From NCBI RefSeq assembly GCF_042477335.2, contig NC_091262.1, positions 43,931,001-43,995,000 of the forward strand: a DNA stretch of 64,000 nucleotides, in the 5' to 3' direction. Positions 58,201-64,000 of the stretch are shown here, piece by piece. A model generated the notes under the pieces. The model was not told the DNA's origin. It saw only the letters and a program-made list of their open reading frames with translations, and did no database searches. Every line of letters starts with the position of its first letter. The stretch's first letter is position 1. The stretch is from Ovis canadensis (taxonomy: Eukaryota; Chordata; Mammalia; Artiodactyla; Bovidae). Both the position numbers and the translations under genes were made by a program.

Positions 58201-61200
58201 AGTTCACTTCTTTCCTGGACATACCCCTCGACATCCCTCTGTCCTCCTGCTCTCTCCTGCTCTCGTCTAACCCAGATGATTTCCACTTCTCAAGATTATC
58301 ATGCAAGATCTTCCTGTTTCCTGGGTCTCATGCTACCTTTTTTAGAGGGATTTACTTCTTTGTTTTGGTGGAGCATATCCTCAGGTAGCCTTCTGAGAAG
58401 AGATGCATAGATTTGCTCGTCTTAAAATGTTTGCTTTTCTTTGTTCTTCCCTCATACCTGATTGATCTTTTGATAACAACTTCCAAGTTAAATTTCTCCC
58501 TCAGAACTTCAAAGGTGTTTTTCCTTTGTTTTCTAGCTTCCAACACTGCTGTTGACAAGTCTTATACCAGTCTGATTCCCATGCAGAATACTCTGTCTCT
58601 CTTTTTTTCCCTTGGTCTGTGTCTCTGTCTTTTTCTCTTGGTGATCTGAACTTTTGCAATTATGTGCCTTGATTTATCGTGCAGTGGTGATGGGGGGGGG
58701 GCACTTGCTAGGCCCTTTTAGTCTAAAAACTCAAGTCCTTCAGTTCTTGGAAATATTCTTATTTATTTGATAATCATCTCTCATTTTCTCCTTCTGGAAC
58801 CCTTAATATTCAGCTGTTCTCTCCCTTTCTTTTTTTTTTTTTTTTTTACACTTTTAAACTTTTTTCTGACTCATTCTGTTTTCTGAAAGACATCCTTATC
58901 TTTGCCTTACAAGCTTTCTATTACATTAAAATTTTTTTTCCTATTGTACTTTTAACTTCGTGAAATTTCTTATTTGCTAAATATTCCTTTTTATTATCCT
59001 GTTCTAGTTTCGTGGGTACAGCATCTTACCTTGTTGAAGTTATTATTTGTTTTTTCTTTTACTCCCTGAGATATCTTTCTTTTCTTTGCATTATTTTTTA
59101 GGCCCTGTCTTTCACGTGAGGGGTTTTCTCGAGATGGCGTGGCTGTACTGCCTCCGTGGAAGGAGGCGCTGGGCTGCCCATCGGGAGGGCTGTGGGCTAG
59201 GCAGCACTATTTAAGTCCCCGCTGAGGGGCTGGTTGGGATGGAGCTGTTTCTTTGGGGTGTCTTCAAATGTCAGTATCTAGGGTCATTTTTCTGAGTGAT
59301 TTCGCTCCAGAGAGGCATTCTCTAGTCTTTTCCTGGAAGGTGGAAGTCTGACTGCAGCATTCTGGCACCCGGATGGGGAAGGAGCTTGGTGGTTGTCCCC
59401 GCTTTCCTTGTGCAGACTCTCGCTCGTCCTTTTCTCTGTGGGCCCCTCTGCCTCGGGTCTGCCTGGTGTTCCTGGGCCAGATCTCCTGGACCACCCTCTC
59501 CAGAGAGTGAGCCCAGTCCTCTGCCAGGCAGGGAGGTGGTCATGGCCCTGCTCCAGACGGTTGGGAAGGGGATCTGGGCTCTGATAACGTCTTACAGACT
59601 TTGCGCCAGGCTCTTGTCCTCAGTCTTCCTGGCACCCAGGCCTCCAGGGGTCCCTCAGGTTTCCTGAGCATTTCCAGTGTCCCTCTTCTGGGTGGTTTCT
59701 CTCTGCATGACTGGCTCTCAGCGTTCAGTGCTGCAGTAAGTCAGCTGCTACTTGATCATCTGCTTTCCAGCTTCTAGAATTTTCCTGGCATTTTTCATCT
59801 GCCATCATCACCTCTCCTTTGCCCCTTTGTGGATTTATGCCTTGTTTATTTCTTTCCTGTCATCTTAGTGGGGTTCTGGAAGGGAGTGGAAATAACTCTG
59901 TATCTGCTCAATGGGCCATGTTTTTCTAGAAGTCCATTCACAGGGCTTTAAGCAGGGACATGACCAGGTTCATTGTGGACATGAGAGCAAGGATCCTGGC
60001 TGCTGATAGAAGAGGGATTATTGGGTGGAGAGGGGGACTAGAAGCAGGGAAGAGTTGACTTTGATGTTTAATACCCTGGACTCTGGCCCAGGCATCTACC
60101 CATGTTGGCAGACAAGTTACACTAACCCTTAAGCCTCAAAGGCCGGGGATAATGATGGGACCGTGTCCCGGGTTGCTCTGAGAATTAAATGAGGAGGCAT
60201 GTGACGTGTGTAGCACAGCGCTGGCCACATGGTTTGCGTTCAGTGCCTGGGGACTGTTAGCGCTGCTACAAGCGATGTGATAAGGAGCTGAAGCAGGGAA
60301 GTGGCCCGGCAGGGAGAGCCTGGTAGAAAATGATCCCAAGGGTCTGTCACCTCCCGACTTGGGGGCTGAAAATGAGAGAAGGGCTGGGAAATCAGAAGAG
60401 CAGCCGCCCTTGCAGCACCCTGAGGGTTTTTTCCAGCTGGCCCCGCCCATGGTGCTGCCCAGCACGGTGCTTCAGGACAGACAGACACATGCATCTCTGT
60501 CTTCATTTGGCTGCTGGATTGCATAAGGGACTTGCCCTGGGGCCTGGGGCGAGGGTGGGAGGAGAAGGCCAGAGCCTGAGCCAGCCAGGGCCTTCCAGAA
60601 CCTTGGCACCAAGAAGAGCTGGACAGAATGCTGGCAGAGAGAGAGACACGTGGCCAATGAAGGGAGCTGGGGAGGGAGGGGAAGTTCCTCTTCCCAAGGG
60701 TGGCCGCACTCTCCCCTCTCCATCCCAGAGGGCCAGGCAGGAGCGGGTGCTGGGATGCAGGGTGTCATACCAACCTGTCCCCCAGCCCTTCTGCCCTTAG
60801 TCTCCTTGCTGGAGGTGGACGGAAGACAGGACAGGCCCCACCTAGACAGGATGGGGGCCGGAAGGGCAAGATTCACAGAAGAAAGGCACCAAGCAGGGTC
60901 TGGCGGTATTTCCAGGATTTGATGGCATCTCAGAGGCACTCAGACCACTCCCCATTCCCCACTGGACACGACACTCCTTTGCTTCCTGCAAATAGATGCT
61001 CATCAGGCCGCACAGGCCCAGATGTTAGCGAATCCCACTTGATCTCAAACTGTGCTGAAGGGAAAGTGGTAGGGGAGGCAGTGTCCCTGTCTTCAAGCCC
61101 CTCACCCCCTGAGGAGGGCAGCCCTGTGGGGTTCTGTGGGAATCTGGAGAGAGGCAAGACATCCTCTCTGAGAAGGAGCCCCAGAGCTGCTCTCTAGGAC

Positions 61201-64000
61201 TAAGGGAGCATCATGAGGAAGAAGGATGCTCTAGGTGGGTGCATGGCGTGGTCCAGAGCTGGCAGTGGGGAAACGTGGGTGGGATGGAGAATCTTCAGGA
61301 GGTGGTAGTCAGACTAGAGGAAAGTTTTGACGAGACTGTTCAGTGCCCAGTCTAAGAGGTCAACCTGAAGAACCCGAAGAGCCTTTCTGGGCTGAGCGTC
61401 GATTTAAGGGACCCTGCTGTTTCATAAGGGACTTCTCTTTTCATGAGCTACTACTTAGACCTGGGGCCAGGCAGGGAAGGCCCTGCTCGCTCATGTCTTT
61501 GCAGCCGGGATTTCCACAGGGAGAGAGGCAGGCCTGATCAGCCCTTATCTCCAGCATCCGGCAACTCCACGACCAGCCCCCAGCGGTGGGGAGGGGAGGG
61601 GGCACACAGGTCTCTCCCAGATGATGGGTAGCTCCTTGCCGTCCTTGAGGTTGGAGCCATTCACTGTCTGCTCTGACCCCATGTGGGGCTCCCCAGCCCT
61701 GCTATAATTAGAGGGGAAGGGCTGTTGTGTATCGGGAGCCTGGCGGCGAGCCAACCAGAGGAAGGAAGGGCCGGCTGTCGGCCACCCGCCCGTGTAACTT
61801 TTCCCAAGTAGATGCTGCTATTTATACCTCTGTTGCTTGGGATCACATAAGCTGCCTCAGCCTCTTGTAGATGAGAATGTGAAGGCTCAGAGAGGGTGAG
61901 GGATGGCCCAAGGCCACACAGCATCTGAAACTGGGCAGAGTAGAACTTGGGTTTCTGACTCCCTGGTCAGCATCTGGGCCAGAATGTGGCTCTGATTCTG
62001 GTGTGGGTCCTACAAAGACACCCCACCCCCCACTGGATCCCCCCAGCCTCACACACGTATAAGATGGTCCTGAGAGACTGTTGCTGCCTGGCTTTCCAGC
62101 AGCAGGCTCAAAGGAGCTGGATACCCGGCATGTCAGCACTCTGAGTCCTGGCTGGAAAACTGAAGGGCTGGGTGTGCCCCAGGACCTACTAGTGTGGGGC
62201 TGAGGCATGTTGGACCCCAGTCAGAGGAGCCCCCGGCTGGGTCTGAATCAGCGGAGTGGGTAAACCCCCCAGTCACATCTTAAATTGTGTCCTACCAGAC
62301 GAAAAGGAGCCCCAGGGCCAGGTTGACCCTACACAGACACACACACACACACCCCTACCCCTACACCCCTCAGCTGATGTTCAGCCCCAGGTTGCAGGAC
62401 CAGGGAGCCCAGGATGAGGCTAGCAATCAGAAACCTCCTTGCTCCCTGCCAGACCTCAGCTGCCGTGGTTTAGAACTTCTATTTGAGATGAAGTGTTTGA
62501 GGCAGGCTCATGATCGGATGGGAGGAGCTTTTCACTTAGGGCAGCCCAGCAAGAGGACACGCAGGCTGGCAGCCTGGCTGGCATCACATCCTGACCATCG
62601 CTGCCCCCCTACATGACCCAGGGCACATGACGCACTGCCATGGACCCTGGATGTGTTAGGAAACAGTGGTAGTAGAGTTTTCTGCTTGGGGGTTGTAAGG
62701 AGCAGATGAAAGAGTTCCCGTTCAGCACCCAGAGCCAGCCTGGCCTGCAGTCATCTAGGGCAGAAGACTGGGTCCCACACCTGCTCATATGCCCCATGCC
62801 CATCTTAAAGGGTCTGTTTCCAGCTGACACAAAGGGTCCAGGTGATTCTAGGTGGAGAGGGGCCCCCAGAGTCCTCAGCAGGAGTCTAGTGACTGAGGCT
62901 CTGGGTGGAGCCTGGGCCCTGCCACCACCCAGCGGCCTTGGGAGACCACACGGATCACCCTCCCTGGCCAGGGAATGCAGCTCCTCTGAAATCTGGACTC
63001 CCAGATCCCAGGGACTGACTGCCCCCCAGCCTCTCCCCATTCGGGCCTGCACGTTGGCCTATTTCTCAACCCCTCCATGTTCTGCAGCCCCTCCGTGGCC
63101 CATTGTGTCTCCTCCTTCCCACCTGGCGAGACCCCAGCATCCATCAGCTCTGCCCTTCTTCCCCCTGCCTCCCTCCATCCTAACCTGGACCAGCTCATCC
63201 TGGCTCCCTGATCCAGCACCAGCCACCCTCCAGCCTCCCAGCCTGGAAGACCAGGGGGTTTCTGTCTCCCCCAAGCTGTTTAGCCTGGGACCTCAAGTCC
63301 CACAGATTCTGCTTTCCTCCTGTTGCTGCCAGGAGGGGCACAGGAGGAAATAAGGGAGCAACAGAAGCTGGCAGGCAGGGCTGCCCCTGGGCTGTCTCCC
63401 AGGTGGGTGGCCAGGCAGGGGCCACCTGCAGGCCTTGGTCCTCACACAGATCCCCTTGGTCCCAACCTGAGGTGGAGGGCTGTCGTATCAGCTGTGATGT
63501 GATACTCTGCAGATCCTGGACTGAGCAGGGGAGGCTACAGGCACTCTGAGCAGGGTCACATGTGGGCTTAGGGGTCCAGAAGACTTCAGAGGGAAGGGCC
63601 TCTGGGCTGGATCTTGAGGGGGAGGCCCCACAGTGGAGGAGTGGGGAGACTGTTGGGAGTAGAAGGGATGGTTTGTGGAGAGGCCTAGCCCTGGGGGGTG
63701 GGATGAGTTATTTAAACAGCTGGAGTGCTCTGGAAATAGATGGGAAAGACTGGGAGCCTTTCATGCTAGGTTATGTCAAAAAACAGGCTGGGTGAGTAAG
63801 GAGGCTGGAGTTTTCCTATTCAGTTTAAACCTTTAAGCCCCTTCCCACCTCTCCTGCCCTCCTGGACTGGTGAGGCCTCCTTGATGGGTCTCTCAGGCTG
63901 CTCCCTTTAGAGCCCCAGGGGACAGGCAGCCCCTTACCCCACATTTTTGTCCCATCTCTGCAGCCGTGGGTGGGGCCTGTGCCTGGATGACTCTCCCGCC
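23530..64000 (+). CDS. ADAMTS7: ADAMTS7, metalloprotease with thrombospondin motifs 7: 5' part of gene (exons 1-8 and start of exon 9)
   Basis: Nine coding segments joined at GT-AG sites give a continuous frame of 449 codons: 23530-23629, 33563-33918, 36007-36172, 37309-37493, 42950-43033, 43374-43498, 44835-44984, 46113-46256 and 63964-64000. The protein is a secreted zinc endopeptidase (known ADAMTS7 substrates include COMP) active in cartilage and vascular smooth muscle. Order seen: signal peptide (about 1-28); prodomain with N-glycan site N94, furin-type sites after R70 and R232 and a candidate cysteine switch C204; catalytic domain from 233 with HELGHSFGIQHD at 384-395 (catalytic E385) and Met-turn M411. 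The disintegrin, TSP1, mucin and PLAC parts lie beyond the window; human ADAMTS7 is about 1686 residues. ADAMTS12 is the nearest paralogue, but signal peptide and prodomain match ADAMTS7. No disruption is seen. Confidence 0.96.
24527..25320. repeat. Compound minisatellite with embedded (TG)n, ADAMTS7 intron 1
   Basis: Fourteen copies of a roughly 28-bp unit (core GATGAACTTTAGATGGGCTG) alternate with (TG)n spacers of about 8 to about 29 dinucleotides. Outer copies 1 and 14 end in GGAAGGGGG, most inner copies in GGAAGGG, and neighbouring copies 11 and 12 share GGAAGAG, which suggests local duplication. One spacer carries TC interruptions near 25008-25016. The array starts about 0.9 kb after exon 1. 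Confidence 0.95.
25330..29960. other. ADAMTS7 intron 1, middle part
   Basis: Intronic. MIR fragments occur near 25600-25760, 25980-26080, 27250-27430 and 27940-28040. MER5-type hAT remnants occur at about 28970-29140 and 29150-29310. The remainder shows no recognisable element. Confidence 0.5.
29968..30488 (-). mobile_element. BovB LINE 3' fragment, antisense to ADAMTS7
   Basis: Plus-strand GTGACCCCATGGACTGCAGC to TAGGTTGGTCATAGCTTTGA follows the BovB 3' region in reverse. The minus frame has [20 protein letters not shown]. Diverged and truncated. Confidence 0.92.
30858..31800 (-). mobile_element. BovB LINE fragment reaching into the reverse transcriptase, antisense
   Basis: The 3' end is at about 30858. 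The minus frame at 31471-31764 holds [20 protein letters not shown], with HTDV where the catalytic RT box YADD is expected, then [11 protein letters not shown]. The catalytic box is therefore destroyed. This is the longest BovB copy here, and it lies only about 370 bp from the previous one. Confidence 0.92.
32923..33191 (+). mobile_element. Bov-A2 dimeric SINE
   Basis: Two tandem Bov-A monomers (GAAGGCAATGGCACCCCACT and GAAGGAAATGGCAACCCACT), each followed by the GGCTGC-TCCATGGGGTC-type tail, end in CGACTTAGCAGCAGCAGC. The 12-bp duplication AGCTGAGATGAG flanks it at 32911-32922 and 33192-33203. It lies about 370 bp before exon 2. Confidence 0.94.
33563..33918 (+). CDS. ADAMTS7: ADAMTS7 exon 2 (prodomain)
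   Basis: The acceptor is TTCTTCCTGCAG and the donor CTG|GTGAGT. The exon encodes residues 34-152, including [13 protein letters not shown], the basic ALRKR site ending at R70, the NLT sequon at N94 and the [14 protein letters not shown] segment of the propeptide. It enters in phase 1 and leaves in phase 0. Confidence 0.95.
33919..36006 (+). other. ADAMTS7: ADAMTS7 intron 2
   Basis: Contents: a MER5-like patch at about 34095-34240 (GCGGTTCTCAAACTTTAAAG); an old DNA-transposon-like element at 34655-34860 (GGTCCCCAATCTTTTTGGCA, TTGTGCACTTTATTTCTATT); a MIR fragment at 34975-35060; an antisense L1M 3' fragment at about 35415-35660. Confidence 0.6.
35415..35660 (-). mobile_element. L1M 3' fragment, antisense
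   Basis: TTTTTATTGAGATATTATAA, AATGATCACAATAAGTCTAG and TTAACTATAGTCACCATGCT are the reverse-complement 3' end of an old L1M element. It is preceded by a T run (reverse poly-A). Confidence 0.75.
36007..36172 (+). CDS. ADAMTS7: ADAMTS7 exon 3 (prodomain, candidate cysteine switch)
   Basis: The acceptor is TTTCCCAG and the donor AAG|GTATGT. It encodes residues 153-207 plus one base: [17 protein letters not shown], then [10 protein letters not shown], ending with TCGVK. C204 is the candidate cysteine-switch residue that keeps the zymogen latent. Confidence 0.94.
36603..36662. repeat. Perfect 30-bp tandem duplication, intron 3
   Basis: A 30-bp unit (CTGTTATTGGGGGCCTAGAG then TGTGGGACCC) occurs twice head to tail with no mismatch, 36603-36632 and 36633-36662. 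Perfect identity implies a recent event. Confidence 0.95.
37309..37493 (+). CDS. ADAMTS7: ADAMTS7 exon 4 (end of prodomain, furin site, start of catalytic domain)
   Basis: The acceptor is GGGTCCACAG and the donor ATG|GTGAGG. It encodes residues 208-269. A basic stretch ends [13 protein letters not shown], giving furin-type processing after R232; then [17 protein letters not shown] opens the protease domain. Residue 214 is proline (CCC, 37326-37328), the position of the human Ser214Pro variant. Confidence 0.95.
37494..42949 (+). other. ADAMTS7: ADAMTS7 intron 4
   Basis: About 5.5 kb of intron. Contents: MIR remnants (about 37890-38100, 39290-39410 and 40500-40690), one L1 fragment, a poly-T run near 41419-41430, and otherwise unique sequence. 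Open frames such as the 170-codon minus frame at 38527-39039 have no recognisable domains. Confidence 0.6.
39763..40425 (+). mobile_element. L1 ORF2 C-terminal fragment, sense orientation
   Basis: The plus frame encodes the L1 ORF2 C-terminal region ([19 protein letters not shown], then [19 protein letters not shown]), with a stop at about 40073. Later sequence continues as L1 in broken frame. Both ends are truncated, and no 3' UTR or poly-A is present. Confidence 0.92.
42950..43033 (+). CDS. ADAMTS7: ADAMTS7 exon 5 (catalytic domain)
   Basis: The acceptor is CTTGGGTAG and the donor GAG|GTGAGA. Twenty-eight codons, phase 0 at both ends, encode [13 protein letters not shown] and then [13 protein letters not shown], residues 270-297. 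Confidence 0.95.
43374..43498 (+). CDS. ADAMTS7: ADAMTS7 exon 6 (catalytic domain)
   Basis: The acceptor is CTGCCCGCAG and the donor CAG|GTACTG. It encodes residues 298-338 plus two bases, including [17 protein letters not shown] and HHDTAILLT. Intron 5 before it is only 340 bp. Confidence 0.95.
43809..44235 (-). mobile_element. Bov-tA SINE (minus) split by a second SINE, intron 6
   Basis: Outer SINE starts GAAAGTGTTAGTCCCTCAGT and ends TTTACTATCTGAGCCACC. It is bordered by AACATCTGG at 43800-43808 and 44236-44244. Its middle is interrupted by a plus-strand SINE at about 43975-44190. Confidence 0.92.
43975..44190 (+). mobile_element. Bov-tA SINE nested inside the opposite-strand SINE
   Basis: CTCCCCTGGTGGCTTAGGTG to GGACACGACTGAGGGACTAA is a nearly complete plus-strand copy. 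Together with the outer copy it forms an inverted repeat able to fold into long dsRNA in the ADAMTS7 pre-mRNA. Confidence 0.9.
44835..44984 (+). CDS. ADAMTS7: ADAMTS7 exon 7 (zinc-site first half)
   Basis: The acceptor is GCATGTGCAG and the donor CAG|GTACCC. It encodes [19 protein letters not shown] onward to TVAHELGH, so it supplies two zinc-ligand histidines (H384, H388) and catalytic E385. The HExxHxxGxxHD motif is split across this junction. Confidence 0.95.
44985..46112 (+). other. ADAMTS7: ADAMTS7 intron 7
   Basis: About 1.1 kb of mostly unique, GC-moderate sequence. MIR-like patches occur near 45290-45390 and 45580-45650. No gene is recognised. Confidence 0.6.
46113..46256 (+). CDS. 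ADAMTS7: ADAMTS7 exon 8 (zinc-site second half, Met-turn)
   Basis: The acceptor is CTCTCACGCAG and the donor CGA|GTAAGT. It completes the zinc motif with SFGIQHD (third ligand H394), then FIMSP with Met-turn M411 and [13 protein letters not shown]. It leaves in phase 2. Confidence 0.95.
46777..46906 (+). mobile_element. Bov-A-type SINE nested in L1 no. 1
   Basis: GGAGGACATGGCAGCCCACT to GCACCTTAGCATGCACAC. The 12-bp duplication ACAATATATCCT borders it at 46765-46776 and 46907-46918. Confidence 0.94.
51258..51845 (-). mobile_element. 5'-truncated antisense L1 (L1 no. 3) inserted in L1 no. 2
   Basis: A 588-bp L1 3' end (TTCAAGTGTACAGCAAAGTG in reverse). The perfect 17-bp duplication TTTATAACCTTTGTTTT occurs at 51241-51257 and 51846-51862. 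Confidence 0.95.
55022..55248 (+). mobile_element. Bov-tA SINE nested in L1 no. 2
   Basis: GGGGCTTCCCAGGTGTCACT to GACTGAAGCAACTTAGCACA, with an imperfect duplication (CTAGTATTCGGT / CTAGTGTTCAGT) either side. Confidence 0.92.
56127..56249 (+). mobile_element. Short BovB/Bov-A tail fragment in L1 no. 1
   Basis: CCACCAACTCGATGGACATA to CGACTGAGCAACTGAACTGA, flanked by L1 sequence. It is the same type of insert as 21023-21153. Confidence 0.88.
57090..58130. other. ADAMTS7 intron 8, between L1 nest and L1M block
   Basis: AT-rich intronic sequence. The 116-codon plus frame at 57331-57681 and overlapping minus frame at 57369-57647 have no recognised domains. No repeat family could be named with confidence. 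Confidence 0.35.
58130..59935 (-). mobile_element. Ancient L1M/HAL1-like block, antisense
   Basis: GTTCTTCCCTCATACCTGAT, TCAGAACTTCAAAGGTGTT, GTCCTTCAGTTCTTGGAAAT and GGGGTTCTGGAAGGGAGTGG follow the reverse L1M/HAL1 order into a GC-richer 5' part (59110-59700). A T run lies at about 58827-58848. No intact frame. Confidence 0.55.
59936..63963 (+). other. ADAMTS7: ADAMTS7 intron 8, 3' part
   Basis: Largely unique, GC-richer sequence. MIR fragments lie at about 60070-60270 and 61850-61990. A short CA-rich tract is at 62334-62360. A MEF2-like CTATTTATAC lies at 61819-61828. The 165-, 156- and 215-codon open frames here overlap frames on the other strand and show no domains. Confidence 0.5.
63964..64000 (+). 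CDS. ADAMTS7: ADAMTS7 exon 9 (partial, cut by window end)
   Basis: The acceptor is CATCTCTGCAG. The first base completes the aspartate codon begun in exon 8; [12 protein letters not shown] follows, matching the end of the ADAMTS7 protease domain. The exon continues past the window. Confidence 0.92.

Noticed and set aside
62706-63353. 215-codon plus open frame in intron 8
   Set aside because: Pro/Ser-rich, overlapped by several minus-strand frames, and lies inside the intron before exon 9. ADAMTS7 is mucin-like later in the gene, but the reading frame and exon order do not fit.
1-64000. CRISPR array, prokaryotic operon or integrated virus
   Set aside because: Repeats are ruminant retroposons and satellites; no spacer-repeat periodicity, phage genes or intact retroviral genes are present, only old non-coding LTR remnants.

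Overview
The window is nuclear genomic DNA from a ruminant, almost certainly a bovid. The evidence is the ruminant retroposon set: at least four BovB (RTE-type) 3' fragments, about ten Bov-tA/Bov-A2 SINEs (several with clean target-site duplications), a CHR-type tRNA SINE and cattle-type L1 LINEs, on an older mammalian background of MIR, L2, MER5, MER20 and MaLR LTRs. Species cannot be settled from the sequence alone; cattle or a close relative is most likely. Genes have vertebrate structure (long introns, GT-AG splice sites, CpG-rich promoters). There is no sign of prokaryotic, viral or CRISPR content.

Two protein-coding genes are supported. The first is a complete single-exon gene on the minus strand (6398-7630) for a 410-residue class A GPCR of the relaxin-3/INSL5 receptor family (RXFP3/RXFP4-like). 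It has a compact TATA/CCAAT promoter just upstream. The second starts about 16 kb away on the plus strand: ADAMTS7, with a GC-rich promoter and exon 1 near 23.0-23.6 kb. Eight complete coding exons and the start of a ninth (449 codons in a continuous frame) cover the signal peptide, the prodomain with furin sites and most of the zinc metalloprotease domain. The gene runs off the right edge.

Layout: 1-6.4 kb is intergenic repeat-rich DNA (old L1, MaLR LTR, SINE, MIR). 6.4-7.8 kb is the GPCR gene with its promoter. 7.8-23 kb is intergenic, with L2, SINEs, a truncated L1, a CHR SINE, two BovB fragments, MER5, MER20 and old L1M pieces. 23-64 kb is ADAMTS7. Intron 1 holds a 14-copy compound minisatellite with embedded (TG)n tracts and a pair of BovB fragments. 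Intron 6 holds a SINE inside a SINE. Intron 8 (about 17.7 kb) is swollen by a three-deep nest of antisense L1s plus an ancient L1M/HAL1 block.

The most interesting biology is the receptor and its position. Human RXFP3 lies beside ADAMTS12, the closest paralogue of ADAMTS7. Here an intact RXFP3-like receptor lies head-to-head with ADAMTS7, as expected for the other half of an ancient duplicated block. I recall no functional receptor at this position in human 15q25. The gene is therefore a good candidate for a retained third relaxin-3-type receptor (the lineage called RXFP3-2 in other vertebrates). A second point is that the ADAMTS7 prodomain carries proline at residue 214, the position of the human Ser214Pro coronary-disease polymorphism.
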